Shown: positions 9,659 to 18,825 of the stretch, one piece after another
How the letters are laid out: every line of letters begins with the position of its first letter
Position numbering within the stretch: position 1 is the stretch's first letter
DNA from: Viola odorata
Taxonomy: Eukaryota > Streptophyta > Magnoliopsida > Malpighiales > Violaceae
Direction of reading: 5' to 3'
DNA: 64,000 bases
Assembly: GCA_963691705.1 (NCBI GenBank)
Contig: OY829544.1
Location: 39,701,917-39,765,916 of the forward strand
The notes under the pieces: model-generated
The model's input: only the letters and a program-made list of their open reading frames with translations
The model's database searches: none
Told to the model about the DNA's origin: nothing
Position numbers and translations under genes: made by a program

Positions 9659-11779
9659 CTAATCCTTTTCGATCTCCTCTACATATAGCGACAACTGCTC
9701 CTCCATGAAGGACGACAATAACCTTTCTTCATAGTACACGCCCTCTGGAATGGCGACCTCCTGGTTGGCTGCCGTCTTGGCAAGACTATCCGCCTCGGTA
9801 TTATCCTCCCACGGGATGTGTTCGAAAGTGACACACACACCGCTTTGTTCAATTTCTGCCAACTCCCTTTTCACTTTCAAGAGGTATTGCGCCATGATCG
9901 GTTCTCTAGCTTGGGAATGTCCCAAGACTTGATCAATTATCAACTTGGAGTCCCCTCGCATCTTCAACCGTGGGGCTCCTGCTACCAGGTCGTTCTCAGT
10001 TTTGGCGAAGAGATTCCTTCCTACTCTAAGCCCTGCCAATAACGCTTCATACTCTGCTGCGTTGTTGGACAGTGGTTGTAGGATTCTGATGGCGTGCCGC
10101 ACCTGCACATCGTGCGGCCCGACCATGTATATTCCAGCTCCCGCTAGCTCCTGTTTTTTTGCGCCATCCACATAGATGACCCATGTATCCGCGGGGGCTT
10201 CTGAGGGTAAGATCTTTGTATCACTGCCTTTCCTCTCAAGCGGCTCTACCGCATTGTCCCCAGTAAATGTGCACTCGGCTATGAAATCCGCCAAAACCTG
10301 AGCTTTTACGGACGGCCGAGCTTTGTATTGTAGCCCGTATTGTTCTAGCTCAATTGAGCAGATCAACATCCTCCCCGAGGATTCTGGTTTCCTGAAAATC
10401 CTTCTCAAAGGCTGGTCCGTGAGCACGGTGACCGGATGGGCCTGAAAATATCTGTCCATCTTTCGCGTGGACTGTATCAGGGCGAACACCACCTTCTCAA
10501 GGTGGGTGTACCGCACCTCGGCATCTTTTAACACATGACTGACGAAGAAGACGGGTCGGTGGGAGTAATTATCCTCCCGGACCAGAACAACACTGACCAC
10601 TTCGTCCGCGACGCCAAGGTACAAGAATAAAGTGTCGCCCGGCTCTAGTCGTGTTAGCACCAAGTCGGACGACAAGTAAGCTTTCAAACCCATGAACGCC
10701 TCTTCGCATTCTTGTGTCCATCCGAAGGGAGCTTTCTTGCGTATGACTTTGAAGAACGGTAGGCACTTCTCGCCCTGCTTAGAGATGAACCGTTCTAGCG
10801 CAATGATGCGCCCTGTTAATCTCTGAACTTCCTGGAGGGTTCGCGGCGATACCATGTCATGGATAGCCTTAACCTTTGACGGGTTCGGCTGGATGCCCTT
10901 TTGGCTTACCACATACCCCAAGAATTTTCCTATTTGGAATGCGAACGCGCACTTGCGGGGGTTCAACTTTATCTGGTACTTCCTCAATGTATCAAACACT
11001 TCCTACAAATCGGCCAGATGGTCACTGAAACTTCTGCTCTTGACTAGTACATCGTCTACGTACGCTTCTATATTTCTCCCGATTTGCTTTTCAAACACTT
11101 TGTTGGCCATACGCTTGAAGGTCGCCCCTGCGTTCTTTAAGCCGAACGGCATTGCCGTGTAGCAATAGGGGGCCTACGAGGTTATAAATGTCGTCTTTTC
11201 CTCATCCTCCTTGGCCATAGGAATTTGATGGTATCTAGAGTTGGTGTCCAAGGAACTCAAATACGTATATCCTGCCGCTTGATCGACTAGCTGATCAATC
11301 CGAGGAAGCGGATAGCAATCCTTAGGGCAAGCGTCGATCAAGTTGGTGAAATCAATGCACATGCGCCAGTCTCCGTTGGGCTTGCGGACTAAGACGGGGT
11401 TGGCCAGCCAAGTGGGATATTGAACTTTTCGGATGAATCCCGCATCTGACAATTTCGCTCCCTCCTTATCAATCACCACTGCTTTTTCCATAGAGAATGC
11501 TCGCCTCTTCTGTTGAACTGGCGTGACATGTGGGTCGACGTTGAGTCGGTGCTCAGCCACTTCCCTGGACACGCCGGGCATGTCCGCCGGTTTCCACGCG
11601 AACTCTCCTTTGTACTTGTTCAACAGCCGAACTAATTGAGCTCTCTCTTCAGGGGTCAACCTTTCACTGGCCTGGAAGCTCGCTTCCTCGTTGCCCTGAA
11701 CGTGGATGGGTACCATCGCATCTACTGGCTGGGTTCGCCTTTCATCCCTTTGCTCATAGGGGTCCGCTGCCACACACAT
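9659..11779 (-). pseudogene. pol: Reverse transcriptase, RNase H and archaeal-type RNase H of Tat copy A, broken
   Basis: The RT N-terminal part (11779-11174) has the linker AEHRLNVDPHVTPV, then WRMCIDFTNLIDACPKDCYP and YHQIPMA. An in-frame TAG follows (FITS-stop). Read-through gives MPFGLKNAGATF and the catalytic box AYVDDVLV (near 11051-11062), then a second stop just before 10999. The 10999-9659 frame holds the thumb, a degenerate RNase H (DTLFLYLGVADEVVSVVL has lost the usual first Asp) and a second, archaeal-type RNase H (WVIYVDGAKK, AAEYEALLAG, MRGDSKLIID, WEDNTEADSLAK) with its D-E-D-D residues present. It ends at a TAG at 9659-9661 just before the integrase. Two RNase H domains mark the Tat/Ogre branch of Ty3/gypsy. 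Confidence 0.88.
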
Positions 11780-12575
11780 ATTGATGACAACTTTTTTGAA
11801 TCATGAGCGAATAACACTCGACGGCTAGCTTTTGGTCGCCCTTGATCGATACTACCCCTTCCCACGAGGGGTATTTCATCCTGAGATGTTTCTGAGATAC
11901 CGCCGCCCCAAAACGATTGAGGAATGGCCGCCCTAGAATGGCATTATACGGTAGGATGAGATCCACGACCAAGAACATCAATTCTTCTGATCGTTTCGAT
12001 GCGTCTTCTCTAAAATACACAGGCAGTGTTGTGATTCCAATTACAGGTATAGGGATGCCGTCCACTCCGATAATTGGTTTCTTGCAGGGCGCCAGTTCGC
12101 TGGCAGGGCGTTTCATGAGATTATATGCTTCCAACGAGAATAGGTTTACCGCACTGCCGTTATCAATGAGGGTCCTTCGCACCCCATGGCTCCCAATAAC
12201 CGGTGTAACTACTAACGCATCATTATGAGGGAAGACGACGCCCTTTTCATCCTCTTCCGAGAAAGATATTACCATCCTGTCAAGCGCATCAATCGCTCCC
12301 TTTTTTGTCGGCTGACCTTCCCGTTTTCGCTTCTCTCCTGTCAAGAGTGCTGCTGGGGTAATCTTATCCAAGAACGACACGCCCCCAGCGATAATGTTAA
12401 TAATAGGGATGTCCTCGTCATACATCATTAACGCTTCTTTCCCCTTTGCCTCAGAAGTTCCGTTGTTCCCGAAGGGAGGAGGCAATTGATGGTCACCTAG
12501 TGCTCCGCGCGGGGGGTCGCTCGTAGTTTCTTCTCTCATTCGAGTGGCGAACTCTCCAAGGTAGCCTTCTTCCAA
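11754..12575 (-). pseudogene. pol: Aspartic protease region of Tat copy A
   Basis: Follows gag in the same direction. LEEGYLGEFATRMRE continues the gag C-terminus after an in-frame TGA, then comes a basic linker (EKRKREGQPTKKG). The protease core reads PHNDALVVTPVIG, RRTLIDNGSAVNLFSL and YNAILGRPFLNRF. The active-site triplet is D-N-G where retroviral-type proteases have D-T/S-G; copy C shares D-N. The frame overlaps the start of the RT segment. The role would be cleavage of the Gag-Pol precursor. Confidence 0.82.
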
Positions 12576-12578
12576 CAG

Positions 12579-14346
12579 TCACTTTATTGCCAAGTTTAAC
12601 TCCCTGCATGCCTCTGTAGAATGCCCCTTAACCTTATGGAATTTACAAAAAGCATTTTCCCTTCCTCCCATGACCACCCCTGGCTTCACAGGGGCGGGAT
12701 AGTGAATCGGCAGGTTCCGCTGCTGAATGATGGTTAAGATTTCCGCTCGCAGGAGTGTAAGGGGAGGGTGGTCGGGATCGTATGTTCGACCCTTAGGGGG
12801 ATCCGCCTGTCGCTGAACATTCAGACCGCCGCCCCTTCCTCTAGAGAAGTTACCCTTCTGGCGGCTCGACGCCTTGGGAATGTAATCTTTCCGCTGGGTG
12901 TATTCATCACCTGGACGGGTATCGTGGGTCATACTGGCTTGAGCCGCAGGAGTAGGAGGGGCGCCCTAGGGCGTATCCCGCATCCTGCTTCTATACTCCT
13001 CCTCTTCCATTCTCGCATAATTGTGGGCCTTCAATCTTAACGCATCTAAGGTCGTTGGGGAGTCCACCATCAACGTATCCCTCAGCTTCCCATATCCACA
13101 ATTCCGCTTCAAAGCTTCTATAGCAAAATCAATAGTGATGTCGGGGGTTAATGACATTTCCATATCAAAGCGACTAAGATAACTATTCAAAGACTCCTTT
13201 GGCTTTCTACATATATCAAACAAGGCTGCCACGGATTTCTGAATAGGGATAGCTGTGCTGAAGCGGCTCTTAAACTTGGCCTCTAGTTGCTGGAAATTGT
13301 CAATTGATCGAGCGGGAAGCCCTTCAAACCAGAGGCGAGCCACTCCTGACAATGTCATAACGAATATCTGACACAACGCCGTGTTGCTGTGCGTCTGAAA
13401 CTGGACAAAGTCCTTCACCTTGTTGAGATGTGAAATGAGGTCTCTGGTGCCGTCGTACGACTCCGTGGGGAGCTTGACATGTCGGCTGATCCTATGGTGC
13501 CTTATACGGTGGGTGAAAGGATGACCAGCGGTGTCATCCAAGATCTCACGATCATGACGAGGAGGAGACATGTCCAGGTGGCCTGTGCCCTCGAGGCTCC
13601 GGGGTGCGATGTCGCCGGGGAGACCGGCTGCGACTCCTGGGCGAACGGGATCGACGCCTCCTACTGCCTGATCTCTCACTCCGCTCCATAGATACCTCTC
13701 TACCGACTCCCTCTCTCCTGCCGTCCCAACGCTCTCCGTATTCATCTAGCGGCCGCTCTACTTGAGAGACAGGAATCCGCGGTATCCGCGGTATGTAGTG
13801 CTTCTCCTGTCCGCCTGCCAGTTGCGCAAAGCTGAATGGCGTGCTTATCGCAGGTGAGGTCAGAGGGACACTCGTCTGGCGTCGAGGCGACACTGGTCGA
13901 TCAGCGACAATAGACGGAGTGAAAATAACTCGAGGAGGCACACTTGATGTCGCGGTGCTGGAAGTGGGGCCTGCGGCTATCCCGATCAAATAATCCAAAT
14001 GGGCACGAAGAGCTAACATCGAGCTTACCGAGGGAGTAGCGAGGCTATCCATCCCAGAACTTACAAGCGGAGGGACGGAGTGACTGGATCTTCCCACGTG
14101 AGAAAATGGGGCGCCCATTGAGGAAGCAAGGGAACCCATTTGCAAAAACGGAGTACTCATTTGAGAAAACGGGGTACCCGGTTGAGAAAACGATGTGCTA
14201 GCTGTCAATCCGAAAAGAAAGTCTGTTTGCACAGAGGAAATCTCACGTGATGTGACATACGTACTGGACGAAGACGTGGAAAAAAGTTCCCTACGCGCGT
14301 GACTGCCACGAGTATGAGGGGGCGTGGATTCTGAATCTGAAGCCAT
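12579..14346 (-). pseudogene. gag: Gag of Tat copy A, frameshifted
   Basis: Starts MASDSESTPPHTRG at 14346. The N-terminus has short F-S-Q-x-G-x-P-like repeats, then a hydrophobic ALRAHLDYLIGIA helix. An Arg/Ser-dipeptide segment (SRRRRSRSPRSRSRSPRR) ends the first frame. After a shift near 13600 the capsid-like part follows (VKLPTESYDGTRDLISHLNK, FVMTLSGVARLWFEGLPA, LNSYLSRFDMEMSLTPD). The third segment (12932-12579) has a basic nucleocapsid and a variant zinc knuckle C-X2-H-X4-H-X4-C (CKFHKVKGHSTEAC). It ends in TGA, where copy C has an Arg codon. Confidence 0.85.
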
Positions 14347-14411
14347 GATCCTTCGACTCTCAGAAAGAACAGAGCTTGGTTACTAAGGAAAACTCACTTA
14401 ATCAACCAAAG

Positions 14412-14429
14412 CTCTCAATGAAAGCACCA
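14412..14429 (-). other. Primer-binding site of Tat copy A
   Basis: Minus-strand TGGTGCTTTCATTGAGAG lies two bases inside the LTR edge, the usual place for the tRNA primer site. The same 18-mer occurs at copy C (20759-20776), and a one-base variant in the Tat fragment (44868-44885). I do not assign the tRNA species. Confidence 0.8.
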
Positions 14430-14431
14430 TT

Positions 14432-14968
14432 TGATAAGAGTCCGAGGGATACTGAGTAGGATCGGCTTGATCTGGGGCGGTCGGGAACACTGTACTAGGG
14501 GCCTTCGTCACCTGCAATGCGCCGGAGGGGGTCTCCGGTGTAAACACTCCGATGCCAAAGTCAGTGTGAGTAGTAAAAGTGGCAGGGGTTCAGTACGCTA
14601 TCTTAAGCTTACCCTCTTGTCTGAAAAGGTGGGGGCATTTATAGACAAAGGAAGGAGTGTACCAACAAGGGGTGGGAATAGTCCCTGGTGGATGTCGCTA
14701 GGGTGATATGTGTCGCTGGAGTGCCATAGAGTGACGTCACGCGGGATGACGTCATGCGGAGTGACGTCATGGATGACCTGGGATGGGATGCGGCCATGCG
14801 GATGTCGCATAAGAGCCCCCCCCCCACTGATGTCGACCATCCCAGGGCTGACCGCCAGGCTAGGGGCGGCAAGAACAGCGTCCCGTCTCCCCCGGAAGGT
14901 ACAGTAGGTTGTCCGGGTCACCCGGCGGGGTAGTCGAGATGTCGCTTCTGTGGTATCGATAGTTATCA
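14432..14968 (-). repeat. 5' LTR of Tat copy A (537 bp)
   Basis: On the minus strand it begins TGATAACTATCGATACC and ends CGGACTCTTATCA, followed by the primer-binding site. It contains three TGACGTCA sites, a TATA box (TATAAATG, 14643-14636) and the GC hairpin at 14520-14540. It closely resembles the LTR of copy B (16241-16774). The 3' partner LTR is not in the window. Confidence 0.88.
14636..14769 (-). promoter_or_regulatory. LTR promoter of copy A: TATA box and three TGACGTCA sites
   Basis: TGACGTCA occurs at 14732-14739, 14747-14754 and 14762-14769, an exact 15-bp period. On the minus strand these lie upstream of TATAAATG at 14643-14636, with the nearest site about 90 bp away. TGACG is the core bound by plant bZIP factors of the TGA class, and the full palindrome is also a CRE-type site. 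Stress- or hormone-linked transcription is an inference. Confidence 0.7.
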
Positions 14969-16168
14969 TTAACGACATTTCCATGTCAAAACGACCAAGA
15001 TAACTATTCAAAGACTCCTCTGGTTTTCTACATATATCAAACAAGGCTGCTGCAGACTTTCGAATGGGGATAGCTGTGCTGAAGCGACTCCTAAACTTAG
15101 CCTCCAGTTGCGAGAAATTATCGATTGATCGAGCAGGAAGTCCTTCAAACCAGAGGCGAGCTACTCCTGACAATGTCATAACGAATATTTGACACAACGT
15201 CGTGTCGTTGTGCGTTTGAAACTGGACGAAATCCTTCACCTTATTAAGATGCGAGATGGGGTCTTTGGTGCCATCGTATGATTCCGTGGGGAGCTTAACA
15301 TGTCGGCTGACCCTGTGGTGTCTTACACGGTGGGTGAAAGGATTACCAGCGGTGTCGTCCAAGATCTCACGATCATGACGAGGAGGAGACATGTATAAGT
15401 GTCGCCTGTGCCCTCGAGGCTCCGGGGTGCGTTGCTGCCTGGGAGACCGGCTATGACTCCTAGGCGAACGGGTTCGTCGCCTCCTACTACCTGATCTCTC
15501 ACTCCGCTCCATAGATACCTCCCTACCGGCTCCCTCTCTCCTGCCGTCCCAACGCTCTTTGTATTCATCTACCGGTCGCTCCACTTGGGAGACAGGAATC
15601 CGCGGTATCCGCGGTATGTAGTGCTCCTCCTGTCCGTCTGCCAATTGCACAAAGCTGAATGGCATGCTTATCGCAGGTGAGGTCAGAGGGACGCTCTCCT
15701 GGCGACGAGGCGATACTGGTCGATCAGCGACAATAGACGGAGTGAAAATAACTCGAGGAGACACACCTGATGTCGCTGCACTAGAAGTGGGGCCTGCGGC
15801 CATCCCAATTAAATAGTCCAAGTGGGCACGAAGAGCTAACATCGAGCTTACCGAGGGAGTAGTTGGGCCATCCATCCTAGAACTTACAAGCGGAGGGACA
15901 GAATGACTGGATCCGCCCGTGTGAGAAAATGGGGCACCCATTGAGGAAATAAGGTAACCCATTTGCGGAAACGGGCTACCCGTTTGAGAAAATGAAGTGC
16001 CCATTTGAGAAAACGAGGTGCCAGCTGTCAGCCTGAAAAGAAAGTTTGTCTGCGCGGAGGAAGTTTCACGTGATGTGACATATGTACTTGACGAAGACGT
16101 GGAAAAAAGTTCCCTACGCGCGTGAACCCCACGAGTATGGGGGGTGTGGATTCTGAATCTGAAGCCAT
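14969..16168 (-). pseudogene. gag: Gag N-terminal and capsid part of Tat copy B, truncated
   Basis: The start codon (MASDSEST) is at 16168, but a shift follows within the first dozens of codons. From 16004 one frame runs on: FSQTGSPFPQMGYLISSMG repeats, ALRAHLDYLIGMA, the Arg/Ser segment (RRRRTRSPRSHSRSPRQ), and capsid-like SRHVKLPTESYDGTKD, TLSGVARLWFEGLPARS and LNSYLGRFDMEMSL. It then passes into copy A's LTR at 14968 and reads LTR sequence. Neighbour copies show where the coding sequence would continue (TPDITIDFA). No protease or RT of this copy is present. Confidence 0.82.
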
Positions 16169-16232
16169 GATCCTTCGACTCTCAGAAAGAACAGAGCTTG
16201 GTTACTAAGGAAAACTCACTTAATTAACCAAA

Positions 16233-16240
16233 GCATCACT
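16233..16240 (-). other. Remnant of a deleted primer-binding site, copy B
   Basis: Copies A and C have AAAGCTCTCAATGAAAGCACCATTTG between leader and LTR. Copy B has AAAGCATCACTTG. The missing stretch is bounded by AAAGC on both sides, so one AAAGC remains, as expected from a short direct-repeat deletion. This copy could not prime reverse transcription normally. Confidence 0.65.
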
Positions 16241-16774
16241 TGATAAGAGTCCGGGGGATACTGAGCAGGATCGGCCTGATCTGGGCTGGTCGGGAACACT
16301 GTACGGGGGTCTTCGTCACCTGCAAAGCGCCGGAGGGGGTCTCCAGCGTAAACACTCCGATGCCAAAGTCAGTGCAGGTAGTCAAAATGGCAGGGGTTTA
16401 GTACGCTATCCTAGGCTTACCCTCTTGTCTGAAAAGGTGGGGGTATTTATAGGGAAAGGAAGGAATGTACCGACAAGGGGGTGGGAATAGTCCCTGGCAG
16501 GTGTCGCTAGGGTGATATATGCCGCTGGGGTGGCCTTTGAGTGACGTCATACGGGATGACGTCATGCAGAGTGACGTCAGGGATGACTTGGGATGGGATG
16601 CCGTCGTGTGGATGCAGCATGAGAGCCCCCCGCTGATGTCGACCATCCCAGGGTCGGTCGCCAGGCTAAGGGCGGTATGAACAGGGCCTCGTCTCCCGCG
16701 ACGGGTACAGTATGCGTGCCGGGTCACCCGGCGGGGTAGTGGAGATGCCGCTTTTGTGGTGTCGATAGTTATCA
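16241..16774 (-). repeat. 5' LTR of Tat copy B (534 bp)
   Basis: Minus strand TGATAACTATCGACACC ... CCGGACTCTTATCA. It has the same organisation as copy A, with TATAAATA (16451-16444), three TGACGTCA sites and a GC hairpin at 16328-16348 that has one mismatch in a stem arm. Confidence 0.86.
16444..16579 (-). promoter_or_regulatory. LTR promoter of copy B: TATA box and three TGACGTCA sites
   Basis: TGACGTCA at 16542-16549, 16557-16564 and 16572-16579, again at 15-bp period, upstream (minus strand) of TATAAATA at 16451-16444. Spacers between sites differ from copy A (TACGGGA against CGCGGGA) while the sites do not. Confidence 0.7.
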
Positions 16775-18217
16775 TAGGGCTTTCTGAAAATCCTTTTCAA
16801 GGGTTGATCGGTAAGTACTACGACAGGGTGAGCCTGAAAATATGGGGATATTTTTTGCGTGGCCTATATTAGCGCGAACGCTACTTTTTCAATGCGAGCA
16901 TACCGCAACTCGGCATCTTTCAGGACATGGCTGACAAAGAATACCGGGTGGTGGACATGGTCGTCATCTCGTACAAGGATGACATTAACCACTTCGTCGG
17001 CGACACCAAGATATAGACACAGAATATCACCTGGCTCTGGTCTTGTCAACACCATATCAGATGAAAGGTAGGCTTTTAGGCCGATAAACGCCTCCTTGCA
17101 CTCTTTCGTCCAGCCAAAGGGAGCCTTCTTACGTATAACTTTGAAGAAGGGCAGACATCTCTCACCTTGTTTGGAAATAAACCGTCCTAATGCGATGACG
17201 CGCCCTGTAAGCTTTTGTACTTCTTTGACGGTTTGAGGAGATACCATACCGTGAATGGCTTTGATCTTTGACGGATTGGGCTGAATGCCTTTCCGATTCA
17301 CCACATAACCTAGAAACTTACCCGTTTGAAAAGCAAACATGTATTTACAAGGGTTCAGCTTCATCCCATACTCCTTCATCACGTTGAACACTTCTTCCAG
17401 GTCTGTTAAGTGATCTTCAAAACTTCTACTCTTGACTAATAAATCATCCACGTAGGTTTCTATTTTCTTTTCGGTTTATTTCCCGAAGACTCTGTTTGCC
17501 ATGCGTTGGAAAGTTACCCCAGCATTTTTCAGTCCAAACGGCATTACCTTATAACAGTATGTGGCTTTTGGATTGATGAAAGCAGACTTTTCTTCGTCTT
17601 CAATGGCCATGGGAATTTGATGATATCCAGAGTTGGCATCCAGGGAACTTAAGTAAGCATACCCGGCAGCCTGGTCGACTAATTGCTCAATTCGAGGGAG
17701 CGGGTAGCAATCTTTGGGACAAGCGTTATTCAAGTCAGTGAAGTCAATACACATGCGCCACTCTCCATTGGGCTTCGGAACAAGGACAGGATTAGCTAGC
17801 CAAGTCGGGTATTGAACTTCTCAGATAAAATCTGCGTCTAAGAGCTTCGACACCTCCCTATCTATGGCTGCAGTTTTTTTCATAGAAAATGCTCGTCGCT
17901 TCTGCTAAACTGGTTTGATGCACGAGTTGACATTGAGTCGATGCTCTGCCACCTCCCATGAGATGCCTGGCATATCCGCAGGTTTCCAAGCGAATTCTCC
18001 TTTGAACTTATTTAGTAATCGAGTTAACTGCATGCCTTCCTCTAGGCTTAGCTTTTCGCTAACTAAGAAATTTGCCCCACCAACCCCACTAACCGGGACG
18101 GGCACCATCCTATCCACTGGCTGGGTACATTTTTCCTCTTTCTGTTTGAAGGGATCAGTTGTCACACACACGTATTTGTCGCATTTCTTTTGCGTCATAA
18201 GTATGTAGCACTCGGCT
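16775..18217 (-). pseudogene. pol: RT and RNase H part of Tat copy C, broken
   Basis: Segments read AEHRLNVNSCIKPV (18198-17905), then WRMCIDFTDLNNACPKDCYP, LSSLDANSGYHQIPMA and MPFGLKNAGVTFQRMANRVF (17754-17476), a stop, then TYVDDLLVKSRSFEDHL and the thumb plus degenerate RNase H (17451-16864: DILCLYLGVADEVVNVIL). It ends where copy B is inserted, within the conserved FRKPES stretch of RNase H. No integrase of this copy is in the window. Confidence 0.85.
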
Positions 18218-18825
18218 GCTAGTTTTTGGCCTCATTTGATGGAGACTACTCCATCCCACGAGGGATATTTCAGCCTTAAGTGCTACTGAGAGATTGCTGC
18301 ACCAAAACGATTGAGAAAGGGGCGTCCAAGTATGGCGTTATATGGCAAGGCGAGGTCTACCACCAAGAACAATAATTCCTCTAACCTTTTAGACGTGTCT
18401 TCTCTAAAGTATACGGGCAAAAGGGTAACTCCGGTTACTGGGATAGGAACTCCATCTATCCCAACTATCGGCTTCTTACAAGGGGTCAACTTACTGGCCG
18501 GTCGCTTCATGAGGTTGTAAGCCTTTAGTGAAAATAAGTTTACCGCGCTACTATTATCAACGAGAGTTCTTCTAATCCCATGGTTGCCAATAACGGGTGT
18601 AACCACTAACGCATCATTGTGCGGGAAAATGACACCTTTCTCGTCTTCTTCAGAGAAAGATAATATCATTCGATCTAGAACACTTATCCCTTCATTCTTT
18701 ATTAACGCGCCTTCTCGCTTCCTCTTTTCTCCCATTGTGGATGCTAGCTGTGTAGGCTCATCAAGGTAAGACGTGCCCCCAACTATGATGTTAATGGTGG
18801 GAATGTCTCCGTCATGAATTATCAA
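18217..18825 (-). pseudogene. pol: Protease region of Tat copy C
   Basis: Reads PHNDALVVTPVIGNHG, RRTLVDNSSAVNLFSL and YNAILGRPFLNRFGAA. The active-site triplet is D-N-S here against D-N-G in copy A, so the Gly normally following is lost. It is upstream of RT in the usual gag-pro-RT order, with a stop near 18283. Confidence 0.8.

Larger units (their letters stand above)
6669..14968 (-). mobile_element. Tat copy A (minus strand), 5' LTR through 3' untranslated region
   Basis: Read on the minus strand: LTR (14968-14432), primer-binding site (14429-14412), gag (from 14346), protease, RT, RNase H, archaeal-type RNase H, integrase (stop at 8424), a palindromic tandem array, and further 3' sequence down to 6669 where the plus-strand Tat element interrupts it. 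Its own 3' LTR must lie left of the window. On the right it abuts the gag of copy B exactly at TTAAC (14969-14973), and copy C shows the uninterrupted site GTTAACGACATTTCC (19530-19544), so this is a clean insertion. Coding regions carry several stops and shifts, so the copy is not autonomous now. Confidence 0.8.
14969..16774 (-). mobile_element. Tat copy B (minus strand), 5' LTR and N-terminal gag only
   Basis: Read on the minus strand: LTR 16774-16241, a damaged primer-binding site, then gag from 16168 to the point where copy A's LTR cuts it (14969). The rest of copy B must lie beyond copy A to the left, outside the window. On the right it abuts RNase H sequence of copy C, with TAGGG (16775-16779) as the expected target duplication. 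LTR and gag are very similar to copy A, so A and B belong to one subfamily. Confidence 0.8.
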
